Positions 35,181 to 43,467 are shown, counted from the stretch's first letter. The stretch is 64,000 nt of DNA from Chelatococcus sambhunathii (GCF_001418005.1 NZ_LIOL01000015.1:7501-71500), one strand, 5' to 3'. Notes: generated by a model not told the origin, from the sequence alone. Program-made: numbers and translations.

Positions 35181-37694
35181 TTACAGCCACAGCACCTTGC
35201 GGCGCAGGTCGAGGTCCTCGCGCAGCGCCTTGGACGGGCCGGCGTGGATGACCTCACCGCGCTCCAGCGCCACCGTCTGGTCGGACAGGGCAAGCGCGAG
35301 ATCGAGGTGATGGTCGACGATGATGATCGCGACTTCCCTGCGCAGGCGATCGAAGCTCTCGAAGAGCTGCTCGACAACCGCCGGAGCGAGGCCCTCGAAG
35401 GGCTCGTCGAGCAGAAGCACGCGCACGTCGCCCGACAGCGCCCGCGCCACCGCCACCATCTGCTGCTCGCCGCCGGAGAGGTAGTCCGCCGGCGTGTCGA
35501 GCCGCTCGCGGATGCGCGGGAAATAGTCGTAGATGCGCTCGAGATCCCAGTGGATGCCGTTGCCGGTGCGGCGCTTGAGGCGGCCGAGCTCGAGGTTCTC
35601 AGCCACCGTCATGCCGGCGAAGAGCCCCCGCCCCTGTGGCACGTAGCCCATGCCGAGGCGCGCCACCTCCGCCGAAGGGCGGCCGACGAGTTCCTCACCC
35701 GCAAGTCTGATGGAGCCGCGCGCCGCCGGAGCGATGCCGACGAGGGACTTCAGCAGCGTCGACTTGCCGGCGCCGTTGCGGCCGAGCAGCGCCACGATCT
35801 CGTTCTGGTGCACCGTGAAACCGACGCCGTTCAGGATATGGCTCTTGCCATAATAGGTGTGGACGTCGTCGAGCGTCAGGATCGGCTCAGGGCGCGCCGC
35901 CGTCTCGCGCGGCCTCGCCGCCACATGGGCGGCGCCGGAGCCGATGTAGACCTCCTGCACCTTCGGGCTCGAACGCGCGTCCTCCACCGTGCCGTCGAGC
36001 AGCACGCGCCCGTCGTTCATCACCGTCACATGGTCGGCGAGCTTGAAGACGCGGTCGATGTCGTGCTCGACGAGCAGCACTGGCACGTCCGCCGATAGAC
36101 GCTTGATGATGTTGCCGATGCGCTCGCGCTCGGCCGCGGCGAGGCCGGCGAGCGGCTCGTCGAGGAGCAGCATGCGCGGGCGCGTCGCGAGCGCCAGCCC
36201 CATGTCGAGCAGGCGCTGGCCACCGTAGGAGAGCGAGCCGGCCTCGGCACGCTCGATGCCGGCGACGCCGAGATAGCGCACGACCTCGGTCGTCTCGCCG
36301 TTGATCTCGGCGATGGCGCGCGCCTCCCGGAAGACGTTGAAGCGTTCGGGATGGCGCGCCTGAACCGCGAGGCGGATGTTCTCCTCGACGCTGAGCGCCG
36401 GGAAGAGATTGGTGATCTGGAACGAGCGGCCGATGCCGGCCCGGCAGATGGCCTCCGGCGCCATGCCGGCGATGGAGCGGCCGGCGAGCGTGATCGTGCC
36501 CTCGTCCGGCACGTACATGCCGGACAGGAGGTTGAAGGCCGTCGTCTTGCCGGCGCCGTTGGGGCCAATGAGGGCGTGCAGGGTGCGGTCCTCGACGGCG
36601 ATGTCGAAGCCCTGAACGGCCTTGATGCCGCCGAAATGCTTGACGACGCCGCGTGCCTCGAGGAGCGCGCTGTTGAAATGCTCGGCCGGTTTGAGGAAAT
36701 CCGGCAGCGGCAGGTTCTCCACCTTGCGTGCCGCCATGGCGGCAGCCTCCTCCGTCTTCTTGCGGAAGGGCGCAAGAAGGCGCTTGCCGATGCCGACGAG
36801 GCCGGTGGGGGAGAAGACGATGAAGGCGACGAAGAGAAGGCCGAACCAGAACAGCCAGTTCTCGGTATAGATCGACAGGAACTCGCGGAAGAGGATGAAG
36901 AACAACGCCCCGAGCGCCGGCCCGAGGAAACTGCGCATGCCGCCGATGACGACCATGGCGAGCAGTTCGCCCGAGAAGGCGACCGAAATCGGCTCGGCCG
37001 AGGTCATCCGGTTCTTGTAGAGCAGCAGCATGCCGGCAAGGCCGGTGATGACGGCCGAGGCGACGAAGGCGACGAGCTTGTAGCGGTTCGTCGCATAGCC
37101 GAGGAAGCGTGCGCGCTGCTCGTTCTCGCGGATGGCGACGAGGACGGTGCCGACGGGCGAGTTGTGGAAACGCCACAGCAGCACGACGACGAGGAAGCCG
37201 ACGGCGGCGACGAACCAGTACCAGGCGGTGGAGCTCTCGAAATCGATGCCGAACCATTGCGGCCGCGTGATGCCGCCGAGACCGTTCTCGCCGCCGGTCA
37301 CCTCCGTCCAGCGGAAGGCGACGACATGGAGCATGGCGGCGAGCGCCAGGGTCATCAGCGAGAAATAGACGCCGCGCCGGCGCAGGATGAGATAGCCGAA
37401 CACCGTCGAGCCGATGAGGACGGAGCCGAGGCCGAGGAGAACAGGCGCCACGAACGAGCCCGGAAAGAGCTCGCGCTGGGCGATGCCGGCGACATAGGCC
37501 GCCATGCCGAACCAGGCGCCATGGCCGAAGGAGATGAGCCCGGTGTGGCCGGCGAGGATGTTGAGCGCCATGCAGGCGATGGCAAAGATGACGACCTCCG
37601 CCGCCGAGGTCATGGTGAGGCCGAGCGCGAGCAGCACGGACGGCAGGACGACGAGACCGACGGCCGCGACGGCGAGCGAGGAATATTTCTGCAT
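35181..37694 (-). CDS. Fused branched-chain-type ABC transporter LivM-LivG-LivF
   Basis: One 837-residue chain holds three subunits that are normally separate. Residues 1-330 are the LivM permease (LNILAGHTGLISFGHGAWFGMAAYVAG). Residues 345-590 are the LivG ATPase: Walker A GPNGAGKTT 377-385, signature LSYGGQ 488-493, Walker B LLLDEP 509-514. Residues 605-837 are LivF: GRNGAGKST 638-646, LSGGEQ 739-744, LLLDEP 760-765. No stop or frameshift interrupts it and all motifs are intact. The ATG at 37694 is preferred; a GTG at 37709 overlapping the livH stop is an alternative. Substrate: likely the compound degraded by the BKACE pathway. Confidence 0.93.
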   Translation of the reverse strand: MQKYSSLAVAAVGLVVLPSVLLALGLTMTSAAEVVIFAIACMALNILAGHTGLISFGHGAWFGMAAYVAGIAQRELFPGSFVAPVLLGLGSVLIGSTVFGYLILRRRGVYFSLMTLALAAMLHVVAFRWTEVTGGENGLGGITRPQWFGIDFESSTAWYWFVAAVGFLVVVLLWRFHNSPVGTVLVAIRENEQRARFLGYATNRYKLVAFVASAVITGLAGMLLLYKNRMTSAEPISVAFSGELLAMVVIGGMRSFLGPALGALFFILFREFLSIYTENWLFWFGLLFVAFIVFSPTGLVGIGKRLLAPFRKKTEEAAAMAARKVENLPLPDFLKPAEHFNSALLEARGVVKHFGGIKAVQGFDIAVEDRTLHALIGPNGAGKTTAFNLLSGMYVPDEGTITLAGRSIAGMAPEAICRAGIGRSFQITNLFPALSVEENIRLAVQARHPERFNVFREARAIAEINGETTEVVRYLGVAGIERAEAGSLSYGGQRLLDMGLALATRPRMLLLDEPLAGLAAAERERIGNIIKRLSADVPVLLVEHDIDRVFKLADHVTVMNDGRVLLDGTVEDARSSPKVQEVYIGSGAAHVAARPRETAARPEPILTLDDVHTYYGKSHILNGVGFTVHQNEIVALLGRNGAGKSTLLKSLVGIAPAARGSIRLAGEELVGRPSAEVARLGMGYVPQGRGLFAGMTVAENLELGRLKRRTGNGIHWDLERIYDYFPRIRERLDTPADYLSGGEQQMVAVARALSGDVRVLLLDEPFEGLAPAVVEQLFESFDRLRREVAIIIVDHHLDLALALSDQTVALERGEVIHAGPSKALREDLDLRRKVLWL

Positions 37695-37705
37695 TGTGCT
37701 GCGCC

Positions 37706-38584
37706 TCACTCGAAGCGGGTGATGCGCTCGCCGAACAGGCCGCGCGGCCTGAACAGGAGGACGAGGAACATGAGGAGGTAGATGGCGGCCGTGGAGCCGG
37801 CCGAATAGCCGACCGCCACCATCAGCCCCTTGACGAGGCCGACGAGCACCGCCGCGACGACGACACCCCAGAAGGAGCCGAGCCCGCCGATGACGACGAC
37901 GACGAAGGCCGGCGTGATGATCTCCGCGCCCATGGCGGGATGGACGGAATAGATCGGCGCGAGCAGCACGCCGGCAAGGCCCGCAAGGCCGATGCCGAAC
38001 GCGGCGACGGCCGACATGTAGGGCTGCAGCGAGATACCGAGCGCGCCGACCATGTCCGGGTTCTGGACGCCTGCCCGTACCACGCGGCCGAAGGCGGTCT
38101 TCTGCAGGAGGAACCAGAGCCCGGCGATACAGGCCACCGCGACGACGAGCAGCATCGAGCGGTAATAGGAATAGATGAAGTCGCCGATGAACACCTGCCC
38201 GCGCAGGGCCGGCGGGATGGAATAGGATAAAGGCGGAGCGCCGAAGATCATGCGCAGCGCCTGCTCCGCGACCATGGCGAGGCCGAAGGTGAGCAACAGC
38301 GAATAGATGGGATCCGTCCGGTAGAAGCGCGTGAACAGGACGCGCTCGATGAGGACGCCGAGCAGCGCCACCGCAACCGGCGAGACGACGAAGGAACCGC
38401 CGAAGCCGATGTAAGGCGACAGGACGATCGTGAGGTAGGCGCCGATGGCATAGAAGGCGCCGTGCGCCAGGTTGACGATGCCGCCGAGCGAGAAGATCAG
38501 CGACAGGCCGAGCGCGATGAGAAGGTAGTATACACCGTCGAGCAGGCCGTTCAGCACCTGCTGCAGGAAGAGCGTGAAGGTCAC
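37706..38584 (-). CDS. livH: Branched-chain-type ABC transporter permease LivH
   Basis: A 292-residue permease with about eight helices, starting MTFTLFLQQVLNGLLDGVYYLLIALGLSLIFSLGGIVNLAHGAFY, which is the LivH signature. It pairs with the LivM half of the fused protein to form the membrane channel, and includes GVQNPDMVGALGIS and VVVIGGLGSFWG. The 11-bp distance to the fused gene indicates one operon. The substrate-binding protein gene lies upstream on the same strand after a 280-bp gap that contains a palindromic repeat. Confidence 0.93.
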   Translation of the reverse strand: MTFTLFLQQVLNGLLDGVYYLLIALGLSLIFSLGGIVNLAHGAFYAIGAYLTIVLSPYIGFGGSFVVSPVAVALLGVLIERVLFTRFYRTDPIYSLLLTFGLAMVAEQALRMIFGAPPLSYSIPPALRGQVFIGDFIYSYYRSMLLVVAVACIAGLWFLLQKTAFGRVVRAGVQNPDMVGALGISLQPYMSAVAAFGIGLAGLAGVLLAPIYSVHPAMGAEIITPAFVVVVIGGLGSFWGVVVAAVLVGLVKGLMVAVGYSAGSTAAIYLLMFLVLLFRPRGLFGERITRFE

Positions 38585-38673
38585 GAGGTCAGGCTCCGGC
38601 AGTCGTTAACGGCTGGGCGGCGGGACGTGTCATACCCTGAACTCTCTATCGGCATTGGCGTCCCGGCGGCCCT

Positions 38674-38815
38674 GATCCTCCCCCTCAGGGGGAGGTGGCG
38701 CTGCGAAGCAGCGACGGAGGGGGCCACCCGCGGACACCGCAAGCGATATCCCGGCCATGACCCCTCCCGTCTCGGTCCTTCGGACCGATCCACCCTCCCC
38801 TAAAGGGAGGGATCA
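38674..38815 (+). repeat. Palindromic intergenic repeat (REPIN-like)
   Basis: Two short hairpins (38677-38695, stem cctccccc/gggggagg; 38793-38811, stem ccctccc/gggaggg) are inverted relative to each other at the two ends, with tgatcc at the outer edges and a smaller hairpin cggtcc/ggaccg (38773-38787) inside. It lies between livH and livK and is the commonest form of intergenic repeat in this group; it may also attenuate the livK-livH transcript. Confidence 0.65.
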
Positions 38816-38864
38816 TCGCGTCACCACGTTTAACCAGCCCACGGCGAGGCGGTTGCGCCCCTCC

Positions 38865-40118
38865 TCACGCCGGGAAGGTGCAGGCGTTCTCTTCACGCGT
38901 CGCGGCGATCGCATCGAGCGGCTCGTCGGCGCCGGGGACAGGGCCGGACGAAGTGAAGATGTCCCACTCATTCTCGATCTTGTCCGCCGGCAGGGCCGTC
39001 ACGGCGTACATCTCGTGCATGAGCTGGTGGTCGAAATCGCGGAAATAGCCCTCGCGCGTCTTCAGCACGTCGAACTTGGCGCCCTTCTCCCAATGCTCGA
39101 CGAGCTGCAGCGATTCCGTCGATTTCAGCTCGTTCATCGACTGGGCGATGATCTTGAGCGCGATGTAGTCGCCCCAGGCCTGGTTCTCCGGCGGCTTGCC
39201 GTATTTCTTGACGAAGCCCTCGGTGAAGGCCTTCGAGCCGGGCGTCTCGAGGAGATGGTGCCAGACCACCGGCCAAGTGCCGACGAAATTGCCCTTGCCG
39301 GCCGCCCAGGCAAGCGCCGTGTCGAAGCCGAAGCCCCCGATCGGGAAGGTGAGGCCGAACTCAGCATATTGCTTGAGGAAGTTGGTGATCTGCGCGCCGG
39401 CGAGATTCAGCACCACGAGGTCGGGGTTCGCCGAGCGGATCTTGATGAGATAGGCGGAGAAGTCGGTGGCGTCCGTCGGCACGAGGTCGTCGCCCGCGAA
39501 TTCGCCGCCGTTCGCCTGCATAAAGCGCTTGGCGACCGAGAGCAGGTCGTGGCCGAAGGCATAGTCGGCGGTGAGCGAATACCACTTCTTGCCCTTGACG
39601 AGCCCCTCCTGCATGAACGAGCGGCCGACCGATTTCACATACATGGAATTCTGCGATTCCACATGGAACATGAAACGCTTGCAGTCCTTGCCGCGCAACG
39701 CGTCCGAATTGCCGCCGGTGTTGACGAAGAGCGTCTTCGTGCGCTGGGCGACCTGGGCGATGGTAAGGCAGGAGGCCGAGGAGATCTCGCCCACGATGCA
39801 CGTCACCTTGTCGCGCTCCACCATACGCTCGGCCTTGGTCGAAGCCGTCTGGGGATTGACCGAATCCTCCTTCAGGATTTCGACCTTGCGGCCGAGGATG
39901 CCGCCTGCGGCGTTGATCTCCTCCACCGCCAGGTCGGCCGCCATGACGGCATATTCACCGAGCGGCCCGAGGAAGCCCGTGCGCGGGGTGAGATGGCCGA
40001 AGCGGATGACGTCGGATTGGGCACGCACAATAGCCGGCATGCCGAGCCCGGCGACGAGCGCAGTGCCGGCCGCTCCCTTCAGCAGACCGCGACGGGACAG
40101 ATGATCCTTAACTGTCAT
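38865..40118 (-). CDS. ABC transporter substrate-binding protein (LivK family)
   Basis: A 417-residue periplasmic binding protein. Residues 1-33 carry a Tat-like signal (SRRGLLKGAAGTALVAGLGMPAIVRAQ). The mature protein starts IRFGHLTPRTGFLGPLGEYAVMAADLAVEEINAAGG, a LivK/type I receptor opening, and contains IVGEISSASCLTIAQVAQRTKTLFVNTGGNSDALRGKDC. It should capture the substrate of the LivH/LivMGF channel. It is the first gene of the minus-strand cluster and divergent from gntR, with an operator-like palindrome between them. Confidence 0.92.
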   Translation of the reverse strand: MTVKDHLSRRGLLKGAAGTALVAGLGMPAIVRAQSDVIRFGHLTPRTGFLGPLGEYAVMAADLAVEEINAAGGILGRKVEILKEDSVNPQTASTKAERMVERDKVTCIVGEISSASCLTIAQVAQRTKTLFVNTGGNSDALRGKDCKRFMFHVESQNSMYVKSVGRSFMQEGLVKGKKWYSLTADYAFGHDLLSVAKRFMQANGGEFAGDDLVPTDATDFSAYLIKIRSANPDLVVLNLAGAQITNFLKQYAEFGLTFPIGGFGFDTALAWAAGKGNFVGTWPVVWHHLLETPGSKAFTEGFVKKYGKPPENQAWGDYIALKIIAQSMNELKSTESLQLVEHWEKGAKFDVLKTREGYFRDFDHQLMHEMYAVTALPADKIENEWDIFTSSGPVPGADEPLDAIAATREENACTFPA

Positions 40119-40255
40119 GACCTCCCCCTTGGGCTTTGGCCGCTTCTGGCGGCGTGGTTTTCCATCCCCTCGACCGACGGCAGACGTCGATCGTCCTCAG
40201 TCACTTGGGCCGGAGCCCCGCAGGCGTCGCATCTCTGAGCGGACGCGTTCTGCGC

Positions 40256-40284
40256 TTGCCGTGATCTGTGATCACAGTTAGATT
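40256..40284 (+). promoter_or_regulatory. Promoter with GntR-type operator
   Basis: A perfect 12-bp palindrome ctgtgatcacag (40266-40277) lies in the divergent region between livK and gntR. On the plus strand, ttgccg (40256-40261) and tagatt (40279-40284) form a -35/-10 pair with a 17-bp spacer that contains the palindrome. This suggests the regulator represses its own gene and perhaps the liv operon. Confidence 0.55.
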
Positions 40285-40301
40285 TTCCTATATCTCGGCT
40301 G

Positions 40302-41027
40302 ATGTCGAGTCCTTTTTTGAGGTTGCCCTTGCCGCTCGCCCCCGCCCTCAACGAGATCGCACCGCTCGCTCGCCAGACACTGGGCGACCGGACCTATGCG
40401 CAGCTGAGTGAGCTTCTCGTGTCCGGCCGCCTCGCGCCGGGCGACAAGCTCTCGCTGCGCGGTGCGGCCGAGGCGCTCGGCGTTTCGATGATGCCGGTGC
40501 GCGAGGCTGTGAGCCGCCTCGTGGCGGACGGAGCGCTGGAAGTCGCACCCAACCGAGCCGTGCGCGTGCCGATCATGACGACGGAGCAGTTCCGCGACCT
40601 GGCGCGTGTGCGCATCGAGATCGAGGGTTATGCCACTGAACAGGCGGCGCTGCTGCGCGACGCGGATGATCTCGCCGCCATCGCCCGCTGCGAGGAGGCC
40701 TTCCGGCTGGAAAGCCATGCTGAGAAGCCGGACGCGCCGCTGTCGGTCGAGCTCAACAAGAACCTGCATTTCGCGATCTACAGCGCGGCGCGCTCGCCGA
40801 TCCTCGTCGAGATCATTCGCGGGCTGTGGCTCAAGGTGGGGCCCATCCTCAACCTCGACCTCAGGGCCAATCCGGACCGGCTGACGAGCGGCGGGGCTCG
40901 GGAGCGGCACGCCGCAGCGCTCGCCGCCATCATCGCGAAGGATGGCGCGGCGGCCCGCGCCGCCATCGCCGAGGACATCCGCAACGCGGCGGACTTCATC
41001 ATCTCCCGCGGGCAGCTCGCGGACTGA
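40302..41027 (+). CDS. GntR family transcriptional regulator (FadR subfamily)
   Basis: A 241-residue regulator. The N-terminal winged helix contains LSELLVSGRLAPGDKLSLRGAAEALGVSMMPVREAVSRLVADGALEV, and the C-terminal all-helical FCD domain carries metal/ligand-binding histidines (NLHFAIYSAA, RERHAAALAAI). Ligands are usually small carboxylates. It is divergent from livK and thus the likely regulator of the uptake and BKACE genes. The ATG at 40302 would leave only a short leader after the predicted promoter; a TTG at 40322 following gagg is an alternative start. The SDR gene follows after 29 bp. Confidence 0.87.
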   Translation: MSSPFLRLPLPLAPALNEIAPLARQTLGDRTYAQLSELLVSGRLAPGDKLSLRGAAEALGVSMMPVREAVSRLVADGALEVAPNRAVRVPIMTTEQFRDLARVRIEIEGYATEQAALLRDADDLAAIARCEEAFRLESHAEKPDAPLSVELNKNLHFAIYSAARSPILVEIIRGLWLKVGPILNLDLRANPDRLTSGGARERHAAALAAIIAKDGAAARAAIAEDIRNAADFIISRGQLAD

Positions 41028-41056
41028 CGAACCAAAGGGACGGAACGGAGAGGGCA

Positions 41057-41833
41057 ATGGATCTCGACATCAAGGGCCTGCGTGTACTCGTGACAGCGGG
41101 CGCGAACGGCATCGGCCTCGAAATCGCCCGCGCCTTCGTGCGCGAGGGAGCGCGTGTGCATGTGTGCGACGTCGACACGGCGGCGCTCGACGCGCTCGCC
41201 GGGAGCGATCCCGCCCTGACGCGCTCCACCTGCGACGTGGCGGACCGGGCCTCGGTCGCACGGCTGTTCGAGGAGGCCCTCGCCGCTCTCGGCGGGCTCG
41301 ACGTGCTCGTCAACAACGCCGGCATCGCCGGGCCGACGGGCAAGGTCGACGAGATCAACCCGGAGGACTGGGACCGCTGCGTCGCCGTGTGCCTCACCGG
41401 CCAGTTCAACTGCGCGCGCCTCGCCGTGCCATACCTCAGGAAGAGCGGCAACGCCTCCATCGTCAACCTTGCCTCGGTGGCGGGACGCCTCGGCTTCGCG
41501 CTGCGCTCGCCCTACGCCGCTGCGAAATGGGGCGTCGTCGGCTTCACCAAGTCGCTTTCCATCGAACTCGGGGCGGACCGCATCCGCGTCAACGCCATCC
41601 TGCCCGGCCTCGTCGCCGGCGACCGGCAGCGGCGCGTGCTCGAGGCCAAGGCCCAGCAGCGCGGCCTGAGCTTCAAGGAGATGGAGGAGCGCGCCTTTTC
41701 CTTCACTTCCATCAAGGATTATGTCACCCCGCAGCAGATTGCCGACCAGATCGTCTTCCTCGCGAGCCCCCGCGGACGCACCATCTCCGGCCAGGCCATC
41801 TCAATCTGCGGCGATACCCAGATGCTGAGCTGA
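41057..41833 (+). CDS. Short-chain dehydrogenase/reductase
   Basis: A 258-residue classical SDR. The cofactor motif is VLVTAGANGIGLEIARAFV (a TAGxxGIG variant of TGxxxGIG), the structural motif is VLVNNAGIAGPTG, and the catalytic set is S (NLASVAG), Y and K (SPYAAAKWGVVGF). The acidic residue at the end of strand 2 (VHVCDVD) favours NAD. It follows gntR by 29 bp with gaggg upstream and may oxidise another hydroxy compound in the same pathway. Confidence 0.9.
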   Translation: MDLDIKGLRVLVTAGANGIGLEIARAFVREGARVHVCDVDTAALDALAGSDPALTRSTCDVADRASVARLFEEALAALGGLDVLVNNAGIAGPTGKVDEINPEDWDRCVAVCLTGQFNCARLAVPYLRKSGNASIVNLASVAGRLGFALRSPYAAAKWGVVGFTKSLSIELGADRIRVNAILPGLVAGDRQRRVLEAKAQQRGLSFKEMEERAFSFTSIKDYVTPQQIADQIVFLASPRGRTISGQAISICGDTQMLS

Positions 41834-41974
41834 TCGCGGCCCACTCGACTTCCGCGCTTCGTCTGCCGCCGCATTGTGCAGCCGCGAAATGAGCTGGCGC
41901 CTTCTCGGGCGCCTCCGGCATTGTGAAGCTCGGGCCGGCGCATGGAAATCCGGCTCTTTCCGGCCGCGCCGTGG

Positions 41975-41991
41975 TTGGCACGGTTGATGCT
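41975..41991 (+). promoter_or_regulatory. Near-consensus sigma-54 (RpoN) promoter
   Basis: The element ttggcacg-gttg-atgct matches the -24/-12 consensus TTGGCACG-N4-TTGCW with one mismatch. The invariant GG (41977-41978) and GC (41989-41990) are exactly 10 nt apart. Transcription would start at about 42002. Such promoters need an enhancer-binding activator; the duplicated 11-mers at 41871 and 41918 are possible but unproven binding sites. Confidence 0.7.
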
Positions 41992-42001
41992 TCCTGCTTT
42001 C

Positions 42002-42091
42002 ACTAAGACCCGGAGGGGGTCTGACAAGCGCCACAACGGGCGCAGCCTTCAGCCGCCGCCGGCCGGATTGGCATCCGGCCGGCGGCTTTTT
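42002..42091 (+). ncRNA. Candidate sigma-54-dependent small RNA
   Basis: From the predicted start the plus strand folds into three hairpins: 42006-42022 (agaccc/gggtct, loop ggagg), 42028-42043 (gcgcc/ggcgc, 6-nt loop) and a 12-bp terminator stem 42055-42086 followed by five T residues. There is no open frame of note. It could be a free small RNA of about 90 nt or a leader/attenuator for the downstream PLP enzyme. Family membership was not recognised; nitrogen-regulated small RNAs such as MmgR are known in rhizobia, but homology cannot be judged here. Confidence 0.5.
42055..42091 (+). terminator. Strong intrinsic terminator
   Basis: Perfect 12-bp stem gccgccggccgg/ccggccggcggc (42055-42066 with 42075-42086), 8-nt loop attggcat, then ttttt. 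The reverse strand lacks a T run, so it serves plus-strand transcription only. It lies 222 bp after the SDR stop, 138 bp before the next gene. Confidence 0.88.
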
Positions 42092-42228
42092 GACCAAGCC
42101 ATGGTGCGCTGCAAAGACGCAAGGATGACCCGCCGCGGCGCTTCCGGTAGGAATGCCATTCCGCCAAACCGGGCGGACGGATGCCACAAAGCAATCCCTT
42201 TGCGCGGACCGGCAACTAGTCTTGCCGT

Positions 42229-43356
42229 ATGAGAACTCATCCTGCCGACGAACTTGCGTCCGCCGCTGCGGCGGACATCTGCAGCCGTGCCTGGCTCAAC
42301 GAGGCGATTGCCCGCATCGAGGCGGATTTCAACCGCTCGGCCGACACGCATCTGGTGCGGCTCGACCTGCCCAGGGCGCCGGGCATCACGCTCTACCTGA
42401 AGGATGAATCGAGCCATCCCACCGGCAGCCTCAAGCACCGGCTCGCCCGCTCGCTCATCCTCTACGGCCTGTGCAACGGCCGCATCGGCCCCGCGACGAC
42501 GCTGGTCGAGGCCTCGAGCGGCTCGACCGCGGTGTCGGAAGCCTATTTCGCCCGGCTGCTCGGCCTGCGCTTCATCGCCGTGATGCCGCGCTCGACCTCG
42601 CCGGAGAAGGTGGCGGCCATCGCCTTCCATGGCGGCGAGAGCCATTTCGTCGACGATCCGAAGGCCGTCTACGAGACGGCCCGCCGCCTCGCAGAGGAAA
42701 CCGGAGGCCACTATCTCGACCAGTTCACCTATGCGGAGCGGGCGACGGACTGGCGCGGCAACAACAACATCGCCGAATCCATCTTCACGCAGATGCGCCT
42801 CGAGCCGGCGCCCATCCCGGCCTGGCTCGTCTGCGGCGCCGGCACCGGCGGCACCTCGGCGACGCTCGGGCGCTATATCCGCTACCAGAAGCACGCGACG
42901 CGGCTGTGCGTGGCGGATCCCGAGGGCTCCATCTTCCACCGCCATTATGCCGACCGCAGCCTCAGGGAACTCGAGCGCTGCGACTGCATCATCGAGGGCA
43001 TCGGCCGGCCCCGGGCCGAACCGTCCTTCGTGCCCGAGGTGGTGGACCGGATGATCGCCGTGCCGGATGCGGCGAGCATCGCGGCCATGCAGGTGACGAG
43101 CGAACTCCTCGGCCGACGGGTCGGCGGCTCCACCGGCACCAACATGTGGGCCGTCGCCACCATCGTCAGCGAGATGATGACCGCCGGCCGCCGCGGCTCC
43201 GTCGTCACGTTGCTGTGCGACGCGGGCGAGCGCTACAGCTCCACCTACTACGACCCGGCCTGGCTCGTCGAGCGCCGGATCGACACCGCGCCCTGGCGCG
43301 AGAAGATGCTGCGCTTCTTCGACGGCTGCGGCCTCGCCCTGACGCAACCCTGCTGA
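42229..43356 (+). CDS. PLP-dependent cysteine synthase-fold enzyme (Cds1-like L-cysteine desulfhydrase)
   Basis: A 375-residue fold type II PLP enzyme. The Schiff-base lysine lies in [14 protein letters not shown], the asparagine/serine loop of OAS sulfhydrylases appears as [15 protein letters not shown], and the phosphate loop as [13 protein letters not shown]. Together with the longer C-terminus ([16 protein letters not shown]) this fits the Cds1 group, which degrades L-cysteine to pyruvate, sulfide and ammonia, more than CysK. No Shine-Dalgarno is seen before the ATG. A sigma-54 promoter and terminator lie upstream, so attenuation by sulfur or nitrogen status is possible. Confidence 0.85.
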   Translation: MRTHPADELASAAAADICSRAWLNEAIARIEADFNRSADTHLVRLDLPRAPGITLYLKDESSHPTGSLKHRLARSLILYGLCNGRIGPATTLVEASSGSTAVSEAYFARLLGLRFIAVMPRSTSPEKVAAIAFHGGESHFVDDPKAVYETARRLAEETGGHYLDQFTYAERATDWRGNNNIAESIFTQMRLEPAPIPAWLVCGAGTGGTSATLGRYIRYQKHATRLCVADPEGSIFHRHYADRSLRELERCDCIIEGIGRPRAEPSFVPEVVDRMIAVPDAASIAAMQVTSELLGRRVGGSTGTNMWAVATIVSEMMTAGRRGSVVTLLCDAGERYSSTYYDPAWLVERRIDTAPWREKMLRFFDGCGLALTQPC

Positions 43357-43416
43357 CGGGGCCCCCGTACCCCTTGTGAGAGTCTTGACGCAGGCGCACC
43401 GCGGCCTGCCAGGCTG

Positions 43417-43442
43417 CCCCCCTTCCCCCGCAAGGGGGGAGG
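43417..43442 (+). repeat. GC-rich hairpin repeat between convergent genes
   Basis: A C-rich run followed by gcaag and a G-rich run (stem tccccc/ggggga at 43424-43429 and 43435-43440) lies between the Cds1-like and the convergent P-ATPase genes. It resembles one half of the palindromic repeat at 38674-38815. Confidence 0.45.
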
Positions 43443-43467
43443 GAAAGGGCGGCGCACCTTCTCGGCG

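Larger units (their letters stand above)
41834..42228 (+). other. Intergenic region holding a candidate small-RNA unit
   Basis: This 395-bp gap has no convincing protein gene. Contents in order: two near-identical 11-mers, gcattgtgcag (41871-41881) and gcattgtgaag (41918-41928), 47 bp apart; a ggcgcc/ggcgcc hairpin (41896-41913) that may end the SDR message; a sigma-54 promoter (41975-41991); the candidate RNA (42002-42091); and 137 bp before the next gene. Confidence 0.6.

Noticed and set aside
42055-42091. Reading the strong hairpin as a minus-strand terminator for a gene right of it
   Set aside because: There is no T run on the minus strand and no minus-strand gene directly upstream of it.
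41942-42232. A 96-codon plus-strand frame across the sigma-54/RNA region
   Set aside because: It runs through the promoter, the hairpins and the terminator, has no ribosome-binding site and no plausible protein composition.
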